64,000 nt of DNA from Lycorma delicatula (taxonomy: Eukaryota; Arthropoda; Insecta; Hemiptera; Fulgoridae), in NCBI RefSeq assembly GCF_047948215.1, contig NC_134464.1, positions 6,582,001 to 6,646,000 of the forward strand. Reading direction: 5' to 3'. Position 1 is the stretch's first letter. The number at the start of each line of letters is the position of its first letter. The position numbers were made by a program, and so were the translations under genes. Below are positions 23,109 to 35,096 of the stretch, piece by piece. The notes beneath the pieces are model-generated. The model ran no database searches. It saw only the letters and a list, made by a program, of their open reading frames with translations, and had not been told where the DNA came from.

Positions 23109-23184
23109 CACCGGATCTAAATTTCCAGGTGGTTTATCTATTCTGGTTTCCTCTATTTGTATGTTTAATGTATACTATTTATTC

Positions 23185-23690
23185 CTATGATTTATTATGT
23201 TTTGTGGAATCTAAATATTTATATTCTTTGATTAATCTTATTTCTTCATCTTTATCCGCATTATTTGTTATTGGACTTGCAGTTGTTATGCGTATCTGAA
23301 GTCTTCTTCCTCTTTGTCTTTGTGTTTTATGTCTTTTAATGGTTTTGCCTTTTAGTAGTAGTTTCCAGATACCATCATTAACCAGTGTTATTATAGGTTC
23401 TTCGAATAAAGCTCCTGTTGAATCGGGTGATTGATCTAAGAGGAAACCGCTATTGTTTCTTTCGAAGTTTCTTATGTTCATCCTGGTACATTACCTACTA
23501 TTAGAAATTTTTCTGCATTTGTTTGACCGTAGAGAGCAAGACTCTTTTCTTGTATCTTTTTATTTCAGTTATTTCTATCCAAGCAAATAATTCTACTGGA
23601 TTTATTTCATTACATTCTAACATATATTCTTCATCTTGCTTGCTGGAAATCTTCCTTTTGTAGTTCATATTCTGTTGTATATACATGTAT
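23185..23690 (-). other. Unassigned minus-strand open frames
   Basis: Two adjacent minus-strand frames (23481-23185, 98 codons; 23686-23501, 61 codons) have a less AT-biased composition than their surroundings and could be pieces of one decayed gene. Visible text includes DQSPDSTGALFEEP and INPVELFAWIEITEI. I do not recognise the family. Confidence 0.25.
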
Positions 23691-24819
23691 CTACAATAGT
23701 GAATGGTGTTTTATTTTTCCTATCTTTTCATTTTTATTGAATCTTGATTTTTTTTTGTATACAACTGTCTACGTTTAGATCAAATTTTCTCGTAAGATGT
23801 TTTTGTTTTTTTATCTGTCTCTGATTCCCTTTCTGCAAGTGTAGTTATATTGTTTTCATATATTACGTTTTTGATGATATCTACCGTGTTACCGCTTTTT
23901 ATTTTCCTTATTCTTCTATTTTTTTCCTCCCGGTATTGTTTACATTGTGTATAGTCTATTGTATAATAAATATGCAGTAAAGTAATTGATGATTAAAGAT
24001 CGGTTCACCTTTTTTCTGTGTTAGTATTGATGAAAACCAAAAATTCATTATATTTACAAACGGGGTGTGTAGATAAGTTATTAAACAATAATTTATTATG
24101 CGGTTAAGTATTATTTTTGATTTTCCCTTAGATCATCCGCTTTAAAATCGGTTTAACCTCCCCAATGCTGCTATTAGTTGCAATACAAAGCTTAGGTTCT
24201 TTAAATATGTCCCTAGAAAAACAATTGTGTGTAGTTACCAGTTTCTTTTTTCCTCAGTAACATAAGCGACTATTCAATTATTGGTGGATATCCAAGTATA
24301 GCTGGGCATTACAAAACCGTTATTGTCATCCTCTATCTGTGTAAATGGCTGAGGGGGTAATTTAATTTGTTACAATTTATTGTCTGTTTATATAATTGTA
24401 TCTATTCATTGTCATAAATTGATACTGATGCATAATATCAGGTAATCATATCACTCTAAAGAAAAAGAAATTCTTTTAAATAATAAAACAAAAAAAAAAC
24501 AAAGACAAAAAGTATCATTTTAATTTAATTTTTATGAATTTTAGGAATAGAGGTTTGTAAATTTATTTATAAATTATGAGATGCATTTGTTTAAAAAGGT
24601 ATTATTTTCTGTTTATTTTAATGAAAAGTTAAATACTTTATATACAGCTGTAATTAGATGTTAGCTATTATCATACCATATTTTTTATTTCACATATGAT
24701 TTTAATTGTGTTGATTTCTTATTGTGTTCAATAGTAAATATCTAATAATATGAATGATACTAATTAATACAATATGAATTAATGCATGAATTTCATTACC
24801 GGTAAGCTTTATTTATAAA

Positions 24820-25908
24820 ATGAGCATACTCATTACAGTTATTTTATGTGTAATTTGTGAATCAATGATTGAAGTAAGTACTTCTTTTAGTTCTGATGAT
24901 ACTTATGTTAGTTTTATTAACAGAAGTGGAAATGTTGAATATAAAAGAGCATCTAATGAATCTGAGGAATTAGAAAAAAAAAATCTGGAAGAGATACATA
25001 TAAAAGAATTAAGTTTAGAGATGACTGAAACACAGCAAAATATGATTGTAAAACAGTCAGTAACAGATAAGAAGTACCAACTCTTTCTTAACAGTAGTAA
25101 GAAAGGAGTACCAACAAGTTTTAAAAAAAATCAAAAAAGAACCACAAAAGCAGTACCAGAATCTTATATTGGAAGACGAGAGTATGACTCTAAGAATGCT
25201 TTATTAGAGACAATACTTAGAACATCCTCAACATCACCAATCAAATTGTCTTCATCAGAATTAACACCGTCATCATCTTTGAAATCAGTAGGCAAATTGT
25301 TGTCATTAAGAGTAGCATCTACATCATCTTCGAAATCAATCAAATTGCCTTCATCAAAAACTACTGAAATATCTATGCCAGAAATAAGGACAACAACTAG
25401 AGTATCAAAAAAACGAATATTAACTAAAGGATATGAAGGAAAACCAATGATCTCTAAAATGATAGCGATAGCAACCTCTACAACAAAGCGACAAAAATCA
25501 AGAAAAATGCCCACAACTAAAAAATCAAAACCAAGGGCAGATACAACTGCAGCTGCTGCAGGTGGTGCTGTTACTCCAGCTGCAGGTGGTGCTGTTACTA
25601 CAGGTGCTGCTGGTGCTGTTACTACAGGTGCTGCTGGTGCTGTTACTACAGGTGCTGCTGCAGACACTGCTTCAGGCTCAGCAGCTGGTAGTGATATTAT
25701 ATCTATCCCAATGGATGATTATGAAACAACAGAAAAGGTGGCTGAAACTGACGACTCAAAGGGAATGACAGAGCGTACATTTTGGTTAATGTTAATCGCT
25801 TCCTTATTTTTTGCTTTGTCTGTTCTGACGTTAATAATATTAGGTACAACAGTATTTATGTGTCTAAAAAAAGAAGAAGAAGAAGAAGAAGAAGAAGAAG
25901 AATCATAA
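24820..25908 (+). CDS. Putative type I membrane protein, mucin-like, nested in intron 3
   Basis: An intact 362-codon single-exon ORF, the longest in the window, lies on the same strand as the host kinase gene. Residues 1 to about 22 form a hydrophobic signal peptide (MSILITVILCVICES). The next 300 residues are rich in Ser, Thr and Lys, with N-glycosylation sequons at N34, N46 and N91. Residues of about 245-285 contain tandem GAVTTGAA units encoded by a 24-bp repeat. A membrane span follows at about 321-346 (LMLIASLFFALSVLTLIIL), then two Lys and ten consecutive Glu before a final Ser. AATAAA lies 62 bases after the stop. I recognise no homologous family. Low-complexity composition means it could be a lineage-specific surface protein, but expression is unproven. 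The gggcagatacaactgca region starts an Ala/Gly-rich block unlike the rest. Confidence 0.5.
   Translation: MSILITVILCVICESMIEVSTSFSSDDTYVSFINRSGNVEYKRASNESEELEKKNLEEIHIKELSLEMTETQQNMIVKQSVTDKKYQLFLNSSKKGVPTSFKKNQKRTTKAVPESYIGRREYDSKNALLETILRTSSTSPIKLSSSELTPSSSLKSVGKLLSLRVASTSSSKSIKLPSSKTTEISMPEIRTTTRVSKKRILTKGYEGKPMISKMIAIATSTTKRQKSRKMPTTKKSKPRADTTAAAAGGAVTPAAGGAVTTGAAGAVTTGAAGAVTTGAAADTASGSAAGSDIISIPMDDYETTEKVAETDDSKGMTERTFWLMLIASLFFALSVLTLIILGTTVFMCLKKEEEEEEEEEES
25558..25665 (+). repeat. 24-bp coding minisatellite
   Basis: About four units of ggtgctgttactacaggtgc-tgct, the first diverged, encode the GAVTTGAA repeats of the nested membrane protein. Two units are identical, which points to recent expansion. 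Confidence 0.9.
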
Positions 25909-25970
25909 ACAAATTAATGATTCTGGCTGTTCAATATATATATATATATTGCCTATATTCAAAGTTACTT

Positions 25971-25976
25971 AATAAA
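25971..25976 (+). promoter_or_regulatory. Polyadenylation signal of the nested membrane-protein ORF
   Basis: AATAAA lies 62 bases downstream of the stop codon of the 24820-25908 ORF, in the correct orientation. Confidence 0.4.
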
Positions 25977-28900
25977 ATATAACATCATAATTTTGTATGT
26001 TATTAATATTGTATTTTGTTAAATACTTTTACTATTATATTATAATTAGTATTTGTTGTAAGATAAATACTAATACTCTTTTGCTGTTGACAAATAATGA
26101 TAGCTCATTGTGATCCCAGGGTAGATGGGAATTTCTTCATAGCTTTTTTTCTGTCTTTAGGGCTTTCTACGTTTTTCTTCTCATTACGTTTGTAAAAAGC
26201 CTTTTCTTTGTAATACTCAGGGCTGAATTTGCAAAAATATACTCACCTAATCTAGTAACTTCACCCCCAGTTTGACCAGATTGTTGGTACAGAATAAAAT
26301 TGATTTTTCTATTAATGATTATCAGTTGTTTTGAATTATAACTTTTTTCTTATTCTTTTTTTCTCAGAGATTTAGAATTTTCTTTAAAACGTATAAAGAG
26401 TAGGAGGAGGCCTGACTTAATTTTTCTGATAGACACCTCAGCTACTAAGTTTGGCTCTAGGAGATAGAATCCCTTGATATTAATACATGCAGAGTTGTTG
26501 CTAAACTGAGCCCCTAAAGAAGCAGCTAGAAGGATGCTAGTATGACAGCAAAGTTGAAAAGGTGCTAGCAACCTACAGTTTCTATGTCACTTAACCGACA
26601 AGTGGGATGAGGGATGAAGGATGAAGGTAAAGGGAGAGTGGAGAAAGAAAATGCTCAACCTGTAGATGATTGCCTCTGATATAGGTAGTTTTATTATCGT
26701 TAAAAAGTAATTTTGTTTTATATTAATTATTCAGATTTGATGACGTTTACATTTTACAGATCTTTTCTAAATAATATGTTAGAAAAGCTGGCATAGGGTT
26801 GCATAACCTTTGTTGCTTTGCCCTCGACACATTTTTATTTGAAATATATCATAGGGTTTTTAAATGTTAATCACTTATTTTACAATATTTTGAAAAAGGA
26901 ATAAACTGTTTACTGAAAAAATTTGGGTCACTTTTATCGCCTTGATTTGATTGTGTTTTTACCTTAAACATTATGCAGTATTAAAATAATTGCGAAAAAA
27001 ATAAAAATTGTAGTAAATAAAATTTGGTTCCAGTCGATCACCTTGGCCAAATGGCTGAATCAGTCAAAATTGAGCTGTATTTAGAGTATAATTGTTAATA
27101 AAAAAGAAATAAAAAATATTTATTAAAAAAAATTGAGTCGTATTTGATTCCCTTTCTTGACAGCTACCTCATATAACAATTTTGATAACAGCCACTACTT
27201 GAAAAAAAAAGGATAGTATCAGAAATTGTAAAAAATTCCGACATTTTTTAAATTCTTAAGTTGAGTTCCACGGGACTGCCTTTTTTACAAAGTTCCCTTG
27301 TATTTTATATTAATACTAGATTCAGTTGAATTTTCAATCTACAGAATTAAATTTTAGAAAAAAATGATATTGTAAATACAGGTGCCATTCAGCACTCATT
27401 TTCGGGGTTTAAAAGTTTATTTATCGGTGTAATTATTTAATTCAACAAATTGTTCAATTTTATGGAACACTTAACAACAAGACTAAAAATATTATAATTA
27501 AGTAAAAAAAAAAGTACAGGTACTGTGATCTCTGTTTTACGTAGGGTCAAAATTCAGGCTGAAGCTGGTGAAAATATATATATGGATTATATATAAAGGA
27601 AGCAAAAACTGTTTAGAAATAATGTTATCTCTTTCTATAAAACTGTTAATTCTGTAACACAGCTACTTAACATCTTTATTTAAACTGATAATTATATTGT
27701 TTTCTTATTATTGTGTACTGTGCCATTAGTATTGTACCAGTACCCTCTTTTAATTTCTTCTGTTTCCTCTCCATAACCCGAAGATTGATGAGTAACAGAT
27801 CACTTTAATTATTTATATCAAATATATATTTATAAATATAAATTTATAATATAGTAAAATGACTCAAATACTACAAATATAGTGAATTTAAAGATCTAAA
27901 GGATTAAAATAAAAGATTTAAATCTGAGTGCAAGAATCACAAAAAACATGTATACAATAAACGTTTTAAGGTGAGGAATTCTTAACAGGGAAAAGATTGT
28001 TAATCATTATAAATTTAGAAACGTAGAAAAGATTTTGTGACTTAATAACCGTGCTTCTTTTTCCACCTTATTTGACTAATTTTAGAAAGCTTATCAAGAA
28101 CTATGCAGTTCTTAAATTATACACTACTACTCGTACATCTCCCATCTAAATTTTGAACATTCCATATTACATCAGAAAATATTTTTCGGTTGTACTTTCT
28201 GAGTAGTCTCTACTTAGAGATCCGATTAGGAGATTATTTTACTATTAGTATATTTTATCAAAAGAATAAGAGGTATAAAAAAACATAGCCTCATAAACTA
28301 TAGTTGCTTTTTCACAGAACTCAAAAACCTAGCACTGTCCAATACTACTGTCCAATTTTTCTGGTCACTAAGGTTTTCTTTTAGGTGTTACGGTTCTTTT
28401 ATGGATAATTAATTGTCATAATTATGAATAAATGAGGAATTGTAAAGGTTATTGGGTGTGGGTTGTTAAAAATACATCCAAATAACTGTGATTTCCTGAA
28501 ACAAGAATAAGGTATTTTTGGTATACTTGTCTTTCATAAATGAAATATTTATGGTTTATGGTCAGTAATATCAATTGCCTTCGTCATATTAAAAAACAGT
28601 GCACGTATCGCTCAGGTTCTCTTTAAGGCTCTTACAAATTAAATTTTGAGATTTTAATATCGAATCATCAGTACTTCTTACTTTTTTGAAACGTTTATTG
28701 TTATTCTTAAATTAAGAAATTCCACTGAGATCGTACTTTTATAATAAATCATTCAATGATTTTAAAATGCCTACTTCAATAAAATAATATCATAATTAGA
28801 TTTCTGAGAAATAAATAAAAAACAAGTTTGATTTTTTAAGTATATATATATTTTTTTTGCATTAATTCTGCAAAATGATTATTTATATTTGATTAAAGCG

Positions 28901-29480
28901 TGTTATATATGTAACTTCAAAACTCAGTGTTGTTATAAAGTACACAAATTGACATTTGTTTCATAAATATTTTAATTTATCATACTTTCCGTTATACGAT
29001 AACTTGTAATTCTGGTAAACTGGACACATTCATCGGTTGTAATAAAACTGTTGGTTTTTCAGAATGGTGAATCATCAATTTTTTTGATGAAATAACTAGT
29101 AAACTTCAATGTTTTGCTGTTTGTATGATGAAGATGTTACAGGTTTCTGAAAGGGCCAACATACGTCCATCATGTAATGAGGGGGTTGGCCCTTTATTAA
29201 GTTCAACATGTCTCTGATGGCAATTTTGCATTTTTTTTAATTTGTTGGTATGTCTAGTAAGCTTTAAAAAAAATGAAAGAAAATTATTAATTAAAATTTG
29301 TAAACGGGTTTCTTTTTGTGAAAAATATTTGCATATCCGTAGTTTTTAAATTTTTATAGCAAAAATTAAAATTTTCAATGGAGTTGTTTCATCATTTTTA
29401 AGTGTTATCAAGTTTCTTTGTATTTTTTCAGCAAATTTTTAGATAGTATTTTTGATTTTTAAAATACTCAATCGAGTAAT
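25977..29480 (+). other. Intron 3 sequence without recognised features
   Basis: About 3.5 kb of AT-rich DNA. An 11-bp inverted repeat (aaagggccaac at 29150-29160, gttggcccttt at 29185-29195) is the only notable structure. A 73-codon minus-strand frame at 26571-26350 was not recognised. Confidence 0.5.
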
Positions 29481-29489
29481 GATTAAGGG

Positions 29490-29860
29490 TATAGTCTAAT
29501 TGAAGTTAGATATGAGAAGATTTTTGTGTGAACCTCAGGGATCAAGCTTCTGCAAATCAGTTAATGTGATAGGTGAGGGCTGTAATTTATGTTACTCATG
29601 GTTGGAAGAAGCCATACAAAAGCGATAATAAGTTGTGTAAATACACTGATGGAAATGTCTGCCGAGGCATTTGCATCGATGGCATCCAGACTGATGACTG
29701 TGGCTTGTTATCAAGTTTAGAGGGTCTAAAAGGTGGCCTTCAGTAAACCCCATCAGGGCTAGGAATTGAGGGGTGGTGTGGCAATTGGGATTATTATAAG
29801 GTGGATCTCTTCCCCAAAAGTGGTCAGGATGATGGCTATTAATAATATTACAGTAAAACT

Positions 29861-29891
<31 letters not shown>

Positions 29892-29900
29892 GTAGTAGTA
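29490..29900. repeat. Probable dispersed repeat ending in (TA)n(GTA)n
   Basis: A less AT-rich block from about 29520 to 29850 ends in a TA run (29861-29888) and GTA repeats (29887-29900), the usual look of a retroposon or LINE tail. No second copy is present here and no domain could be read, so the class is unknown. Confidence 0.3.
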
Positions 29901-30621
29901 TGTATTCATGTTATTTTATTTTTAAGGATTACTTCATTAACTGACTGAAAGAAAAAAAGTGGATTTCTTAATTTAAACTCTGTATATTTTTATTTCTTTT
30001 TAATGAGGATCAAGTTAAGCTGTGCTCTTCACTAATTGAAATGATTTTCTTGATTCTTTTTTATACTAGTTCCTTTTATAAACATTTCGTACATTTCAAG
30101 TAGTAGTTTATTTTTTTGCAAAAAGTTACTTTGTCTCAGTCTTATTTATAAATATTTTTCATTTTTTCTTGTTATAATTGCTCAATATTGGGCTATTATA
30201 TAAATAATGATTTATTTCAACATATCATTCATATACTTGAAGTATCTTCACTTGAACATTCAAATAAATTATATAAACAATTTTTTATTAAAGATGCACT
30301 TATTAATTATTTTGAGTAGTAGTTTTTTGTTTTTGTGTTCCTTGCAAACAGTTTTTCTTTTATCTGTTTCTTTTATCTGAAGTGTTTTATGTAAATCTGT
30401 CTTAATTTTAAATAAATTAAAATCAGAAAAAAGTTAAAACAAAACACATTGCACTAAAATTTTAATAACAGTTTCCTTTAAATTGAATTTTTTTGTAGTT
30501 GTCAAATTAATGGTTAATATTATAAATATGAGCAATAATTTTTAATTTATTGCTGACTTTTACAATTCAAGGTTGTTTTAAAGATTTTGTCTGTAATAAC
30601 AAATTTTTTATTTTGTTTTAG

Positions 30622-30831
30622 GTTGAAGGGTGGTTATAGAAGTTACGCAAATTTATTAATTAGCAAAAAGCGAGAGCATATTATAGCTGCCAGTAGTAGT
30701 AGTAGTAGTAGTAGTGATTTGCATGAACAGTTAAAAAAATCTAATACTCTTGATATGTTTAAAATCACTTATAATTTTTTAAAAGTTAGAGACAAAGCTT
30801 TAAATGATGAAGCATTTATTAAACATCTTAG
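30622..30831 (+). CDS. IKK-beta-like kinase exon 4, with poly-Ser loop
   Basis: The exon follows TTGTTTTAG and starts with the base that completes an Ala codon (GC+G). It reads LKGGYRSYANLLISKKRE, then eight consecutive AGT serine codons (30692-30715, residues 217-224), then LHEQLKKSNTLDMFK and a helix NDEAFIKHL. It ends with AG before GTAATT. In the IKK family this region lies between scaffold-domain helices, before the segment that carries the leucine-zipper-like heptads. The serine run is a microsatellite in a loop and may vary in length. Phase agrees with exons 3 and 5. Confidence 0.8.
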
Positions 30832-31214
30832 GTAATTTTTTTTATTATTATTTTATCAGTATTTTTTTCTAGTGAATCATATATATTTGGAATAAAGAAA
30901 ATTATTTTTAAACATGAGTTATTCATTATGCTTGGATGAAAAATGAAGGATACATAAAAAGAGATTAAGCAACAAAATCTTTTTTTAATTTATTTGCTAG
31001 ATCTGAAAAAATTGCTTTATGGCATTTACATGTATATTTTTTCATAAAGGTATAAACGGTTAGATTTCCTTTGATATGTTATTTTACAAGCTTGTTATAT
31101 TTATATGTTTGAACATTATAATTGTAGAAAAACGGTAAGGGATTTGGAATAATGTTTGTGAAAAAGGAATGATAACATTTTGATTCCACTCCCAAAGTGT
31201 TAATCATTAGGATT
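30832..31214 (+). other. Start of intron 4
   Basis: AT-rich sequence with no visible gene, up to the LINE relic. Confidence 0.5.
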
Positions 31215-33960
31215 AACACTCTGACAAGACAATAGTGTCAGATTCCTGGACCTGCGATCCAGAGTTTGATTGCATTTCAGCAATATCTGATCATCTGGCA
31301 ATTCTTACCATCATTACTCACGTGTTCACCATCAGTGCACCGACTAAAACCATTTCAGACTCATTAATGATGATTTCTATGCTCAGCTCAACATTCATTG
31401 GATTCCATCCCACAGCTGATGTGATGTGATTCTCCTGGTGGCAATTTCAATGCCCATATTGGTGCTTATAGAACCAGTCGAGAAATGAACAATGGGTCGC
31501 TTTGGACATTGAGTGATCAATAACAATGGACTGAATCCCCTACCCTTTGCCAACTCCAATAATCTGATTGTTGGAAACAGCCAAACCCAGCATCCTCAGA
31601 ACATCAGTTTACTTGGCAAAGACTCTGCTGTATTAGACTACATCCTGATCAACTGCCGATTGCAATCATCACTTAAGGACGTCTGTTCAGTTCATGGCCC
31701 TGATTGTGGATCAGATCACTACCTTGTGCATGCAGTGATGAAAGTCCGGCTACAAAGAGCCAAATGTAAATCACGTCCATCTGTTAGACTAGATTGAAAA
31801 TGTCTGTGGGACCCTGTCCATAAGGAAGAATTCCAACTTGCACAATCCAACCGTCTTGCAGCATTGACCCAAACTGAAGATGTTGACATTGATGAAAGTT
31901 TAATCTCAGATGCTCTCATGCACTGTATGAAGGTTGTGTGCCCAACCACCAGATATCATGTGCAACTGTGGATATCTGATAGTGACTAAATGTGGTAAAT
32001 GAACAGAAACTAGTTAAGCTGGTAAACTTTGAACGATATCGACAACTCTGTAAGAGATATGCTGTCACCTGAAACAAGAGCAGAAGACATACTGGAATTA
32101 AGTGGTGACTGACTTGGAAAAAACAGCCTTAAATCATGAATATCTCACACTCTAAAACTCTCTGAAAATTGAGTGGAAAGGCCAAGTCAACAAATGACAT
32201 CATCTTTTCAGATGATGGAACTTTCATAAGATGAACAACTGAGCTCCTTGAGCGCTGGAAGCAGTTCTTTGAAAGGCTTTACAACCACGATCCACCACAA
32301 GGACCATCAATGGAGCCACTGCATGTTGAGCCACCTGACTTACAAATGTCTGATGTCAAACTACCATTGAAGGGGTGAAAACATGCATCCATGCCTTGAA
32401 AAATGGAAAGCGTCTGGAGGAGATGGGGTCACTGCAGAGTCCATCAAGATGGTCTCATTGACCATCTTGACCAAGATGGTGATCATCTTCATTGACCAAG
32501 AAGATGAGATGAACTCATCTTCTTGATGGTCTCCATCAAGAAGGTGTTGTTCTGTTTCTTCAAACTGTCCTGTGAATGGAAAAGATACTAGCTATCTGGA
32601 AAAGGCTGCCATCATTCCAGTCCACAAGAGGGTGATGATAATCAAGACTGCAAGGACTACCATGGCATATGCAAAGTTAGCAGAATTTTCATGAAGATCA
32701 AGTTACGCCTGCAGAAATTTTGTAAGCAAACAAGCCTTGAGGAGCAAGCCAGCTTTTGACCAAACTGAGGATGCTGTGACCAGATATTTGTCGTTCATCA
32801 ACTAATAGAAGGAAGAATTCAATGTGGAAAACGAGTAGTTATCGTCTTCATCGACTTTGGCTGCATCCACTTGCCAGCACTTTGGAAGGCATTGGAGACA
32901 GAGCTCATATCTCCAAAAGTTACCAAGCTTCTCCAGGAGAGCTACAATGGATCATCAAGGCAGATATGCGTTTGAAATGAGATATCTGAGGAGTGTTCCA
33001 TCTGAACAGGAGTCCACCAGAGGGAGAATGCCTTCACATTCCTCTTTAACATAGTAGTTGACTCCATAATGCTACAAGTTTTCCAGGGCAGAAGAGGAAT
33101 TCAGTTTGGAGAGGGTAGTTTACTGATTGAGTTGAAGTTTGCCAATGACAGTTTTGTGTTCATTGACAGTGATGCTGAGGCCATTGATATTATCTATGAT
33201 ATCTTCCACATTGCCCAATGTTATGACCTTAAAATAAATGTATATAAGACACATGTACTAACAATAGATGTCTTACGCACCATCATCCAACTGGATGAGT
33301 CCAAATTGAATAAGTGCAAGAATTCAAATATTTGGACTCACTGGTCTAGGAGAATAAATTAACAACTACGGCAGAAATCCACAGTCGAACTGGTCAAGCA
33401 TTTGCTTTCTTGAAGCGGTGCTTGTGGAAACAAAGCAACATCTCGCTGAAGACCAAAATTTGTGTTTTCCGAATCTTGATCCTGCCAATCTTATTCTATG
33501 GAGCAGAAATCTGGACACTACTACTTAAAACAGATCTGAGCAAACTTGAAGTGTTGCAAATGCGATGCGTATGCCAGATTCAGAGTCTCACTTCATGATC
33601 ACATCTGAAATGAGGATATCTGCCATTGCTGCAAACAACAGCCAACAATTGAGAAACAGATTCAAAATGATGGCTGTGATGGTTTAGTCATGTCTGCAGA
33701 ATGAGTGGAAACCGACTACCATACAAACTCCTCTGTTACGAACAACCCACTTCTTGGAGAGTCCAACGAACAACTCCAAAGAAAATGTGGATGAAGCAGA
33801 TCGATGATGATATAAAAAAAAAACCATAGGTTAAACCTTAATGAGGCCAGGACAACGGTCATCGATCACCATGCATGGAAGCATCTTGTTAGTGAAATCA
33901 GACAACTATTGGCACCGAAAGCAGCATATGGGCTTTGGAGTTGATCCAATTCAAACACCA
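31215..33960 (+). pseudogene. Non-LTR retrotransposon (LINE) relic, endonuclease plus RT
   Basis: Collinear pieces in shifting frames show an endonuclease C-terminal part (FNAHIGA; DYILINCRLQSSLKDV; GSDHYLVHAV, the catalytic SDH block), then RT pieces (DCKDYHGI; KRVVIVFIDFG, first Asp region; ELKFANDSFVF, the FADD box with its first Asp changed to Asn) and the 3' end (ILPILFYGAEIWTL). The 5' end is truncated inside the endonuclease. This resembles insect LINEs whose proteins are often named craniofacial development protein 2-like. Many stops are present. A cluster of short inverted repeats at 32450-32545 has expanded the region between endonuclease and RT. Confidence 0.8.
32440..32545. repeat. 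Cluster of short interlocking inverted repeats
   Basis: Variants of catcaagatggt, gaccatcttg and aagaagatgag occur repeatedly in both orientations within about 100 bases. One example is aagaagatgag / ctcatcttctt with a 5-base spacer. It sits inside the LINE relic and looks like repeated local template switching. Confidence 0.7.
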
Positions 33961-34164
33961 GCTAGAGATGGAAAGAAGCAGAAGAATCTCTAGGACAATG
34001 GCAACTGCAATAGAACATATTACTCTGTTGAATTTCTCTGTTGAATTTGGGCATTGCTTGGGCCAGTGGGATCTAAATATTTTTTTATGTATTGTTGCCA
34101 TTTACTTGCTGAGCTTTGTATCGGCATGCACGACACTAGCCATTCAAATGTTAGCAGGAATACA

Positions 34165-34185
34165 ATATATATATATATATATATA
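34165..34185. repeat. (AT)n microsatellite
   Basis: A TA/AT run joining the LINE relic region to a GC-rich block. Confidence 0.9.
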
Positions 34186-34189
34186 CGTG

Positions 34190-34870
34190 CATGTATGCCT
34201 GCACATGGGCCACTCCACACCAACTCAGCTGACCGTGCAACACGTCCCAACACCATAGCACAGCCCCCACCACGCTATGGGCATGTGTAGAAGTACAGTG
34301 TCAACACTGTAAGAGTTAATTTATTGCTGACCACAGCCTGGAGAAGAAAGAAGAAATTCTCTGGCCAGCCCGCAGTGGGACCTCCTAGCAGATGCCAACA
34401 TCCCCACCAGAGCAGCAGGCCTAGGTCTGGCTGGCCAGACAAGGGAGCTGTGCTGGGTTTGGACATTACCTTCCTGCCCCAGCGTGTCAGGCTTCAAGCA
34501 GCCTGGCCAATGGGCCTACCAGCTAGACCTGACCCAGCTTGGAAAAGCTTGGGAAGAACCACCTTGGTCGCACTGGTGGAAAGCAACTGACGCCGACTCG
34601 ACACAGAGCTCTTGGTGGCCACCACTGTCACACTGTAGTGGGGACCCGACTGTCACTAGGGGGAAGCTTGATCCAATCCCAACAGTTGAGCTGCAACTCC
34701 CTGACTACAGCTGAGCCAACATTGCCAGAGATCAGCTTCTGGAACCAACAGCCCTTCTCAGGGTTACCTTGCAAAACACACAAACAACCCTTTTCAGGGC
34801 CACCGCTCCAGAAACCTCAAACAACCCTTTTTAGGGCTACCATAAGGTTCTAAGATGCCACGTGCCATCG
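34190..34870 (+). repeat. GC-rich non-coding block, possible solo LTR
   Basis: About 680 bases are far richer in G and C than anything near them. There is no conserved protein, although several frames are open. A TGTAGAAGTACAG start (about 34266) and a tail rich in CCCTTTTCAGGG hairpins are compatible with the LTR of a Gypsy-like retrotransposon, but no partner LTR or internal region is present. It could instead be derived from a histone gene 3' region. Confidence 0.35.
34750..34838 (+). other. Three tandem histone-type 3' stem-loop motifs
   Basis: Positions 34750-34765, 34786-34801 and 34823-34838 each read as a 16-base hairpin of the form xxCCCT-TYTN-AGGGxx. This is close to the metazoan histone mRNA stem-loop consensus GGYYYT-TYTN-ARRRCC. 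The outer two pairs are partly lost in each copy. They are spaced 36-37 bases apart, start to start. Confidence 0.45.
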
Positions 34871-35096
34871 AAGCCATTTGGTGAAAGTATAAATATATTT
34901 TTAACCTTGTTAATAACTTGTTATAAAGATGGAGATAACTTTAATAATTTAGTTAAACGAAGTTATGTGAACTGTTGCTAACAATACATTTTGTTATACT
35001 ATCGTTATATGTCACTTTAAGATTATTATTTTAAAAGAAAATCAGTATATTTGTTATTATTAATGATACTTTATTGATTTTTTTTTCTGATTTCAG

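Noticed and set aside
25164..25667. 167-codon minus-strand frame rich in Ala, Pro and Val
   Set aside because: It is the antisense of the repeat-bearing + strand ORF; the low-complexity 24-bp repeat keeps several frames open at once.
29150..29195. 11-bp GC-rich hairpin as a bacterial-type terminator
   Set aside because: The window is a eukaryotic nuclear sequence, and the loop is long with no adjacent gene.
29592..29909. 105-codon minus-strand frame with a Tyr-Ile repeat
   Set aside because: The N-terminal part is only translated TA microsatellite, and the rest matches no family that I know.
34324..34853. Overlapping open frames (88, 76 and 104 codons) in the GC-rich block
   Set aside because: High GC lowers stop frequency; no frame has a recognisable domain and all overlap one another.
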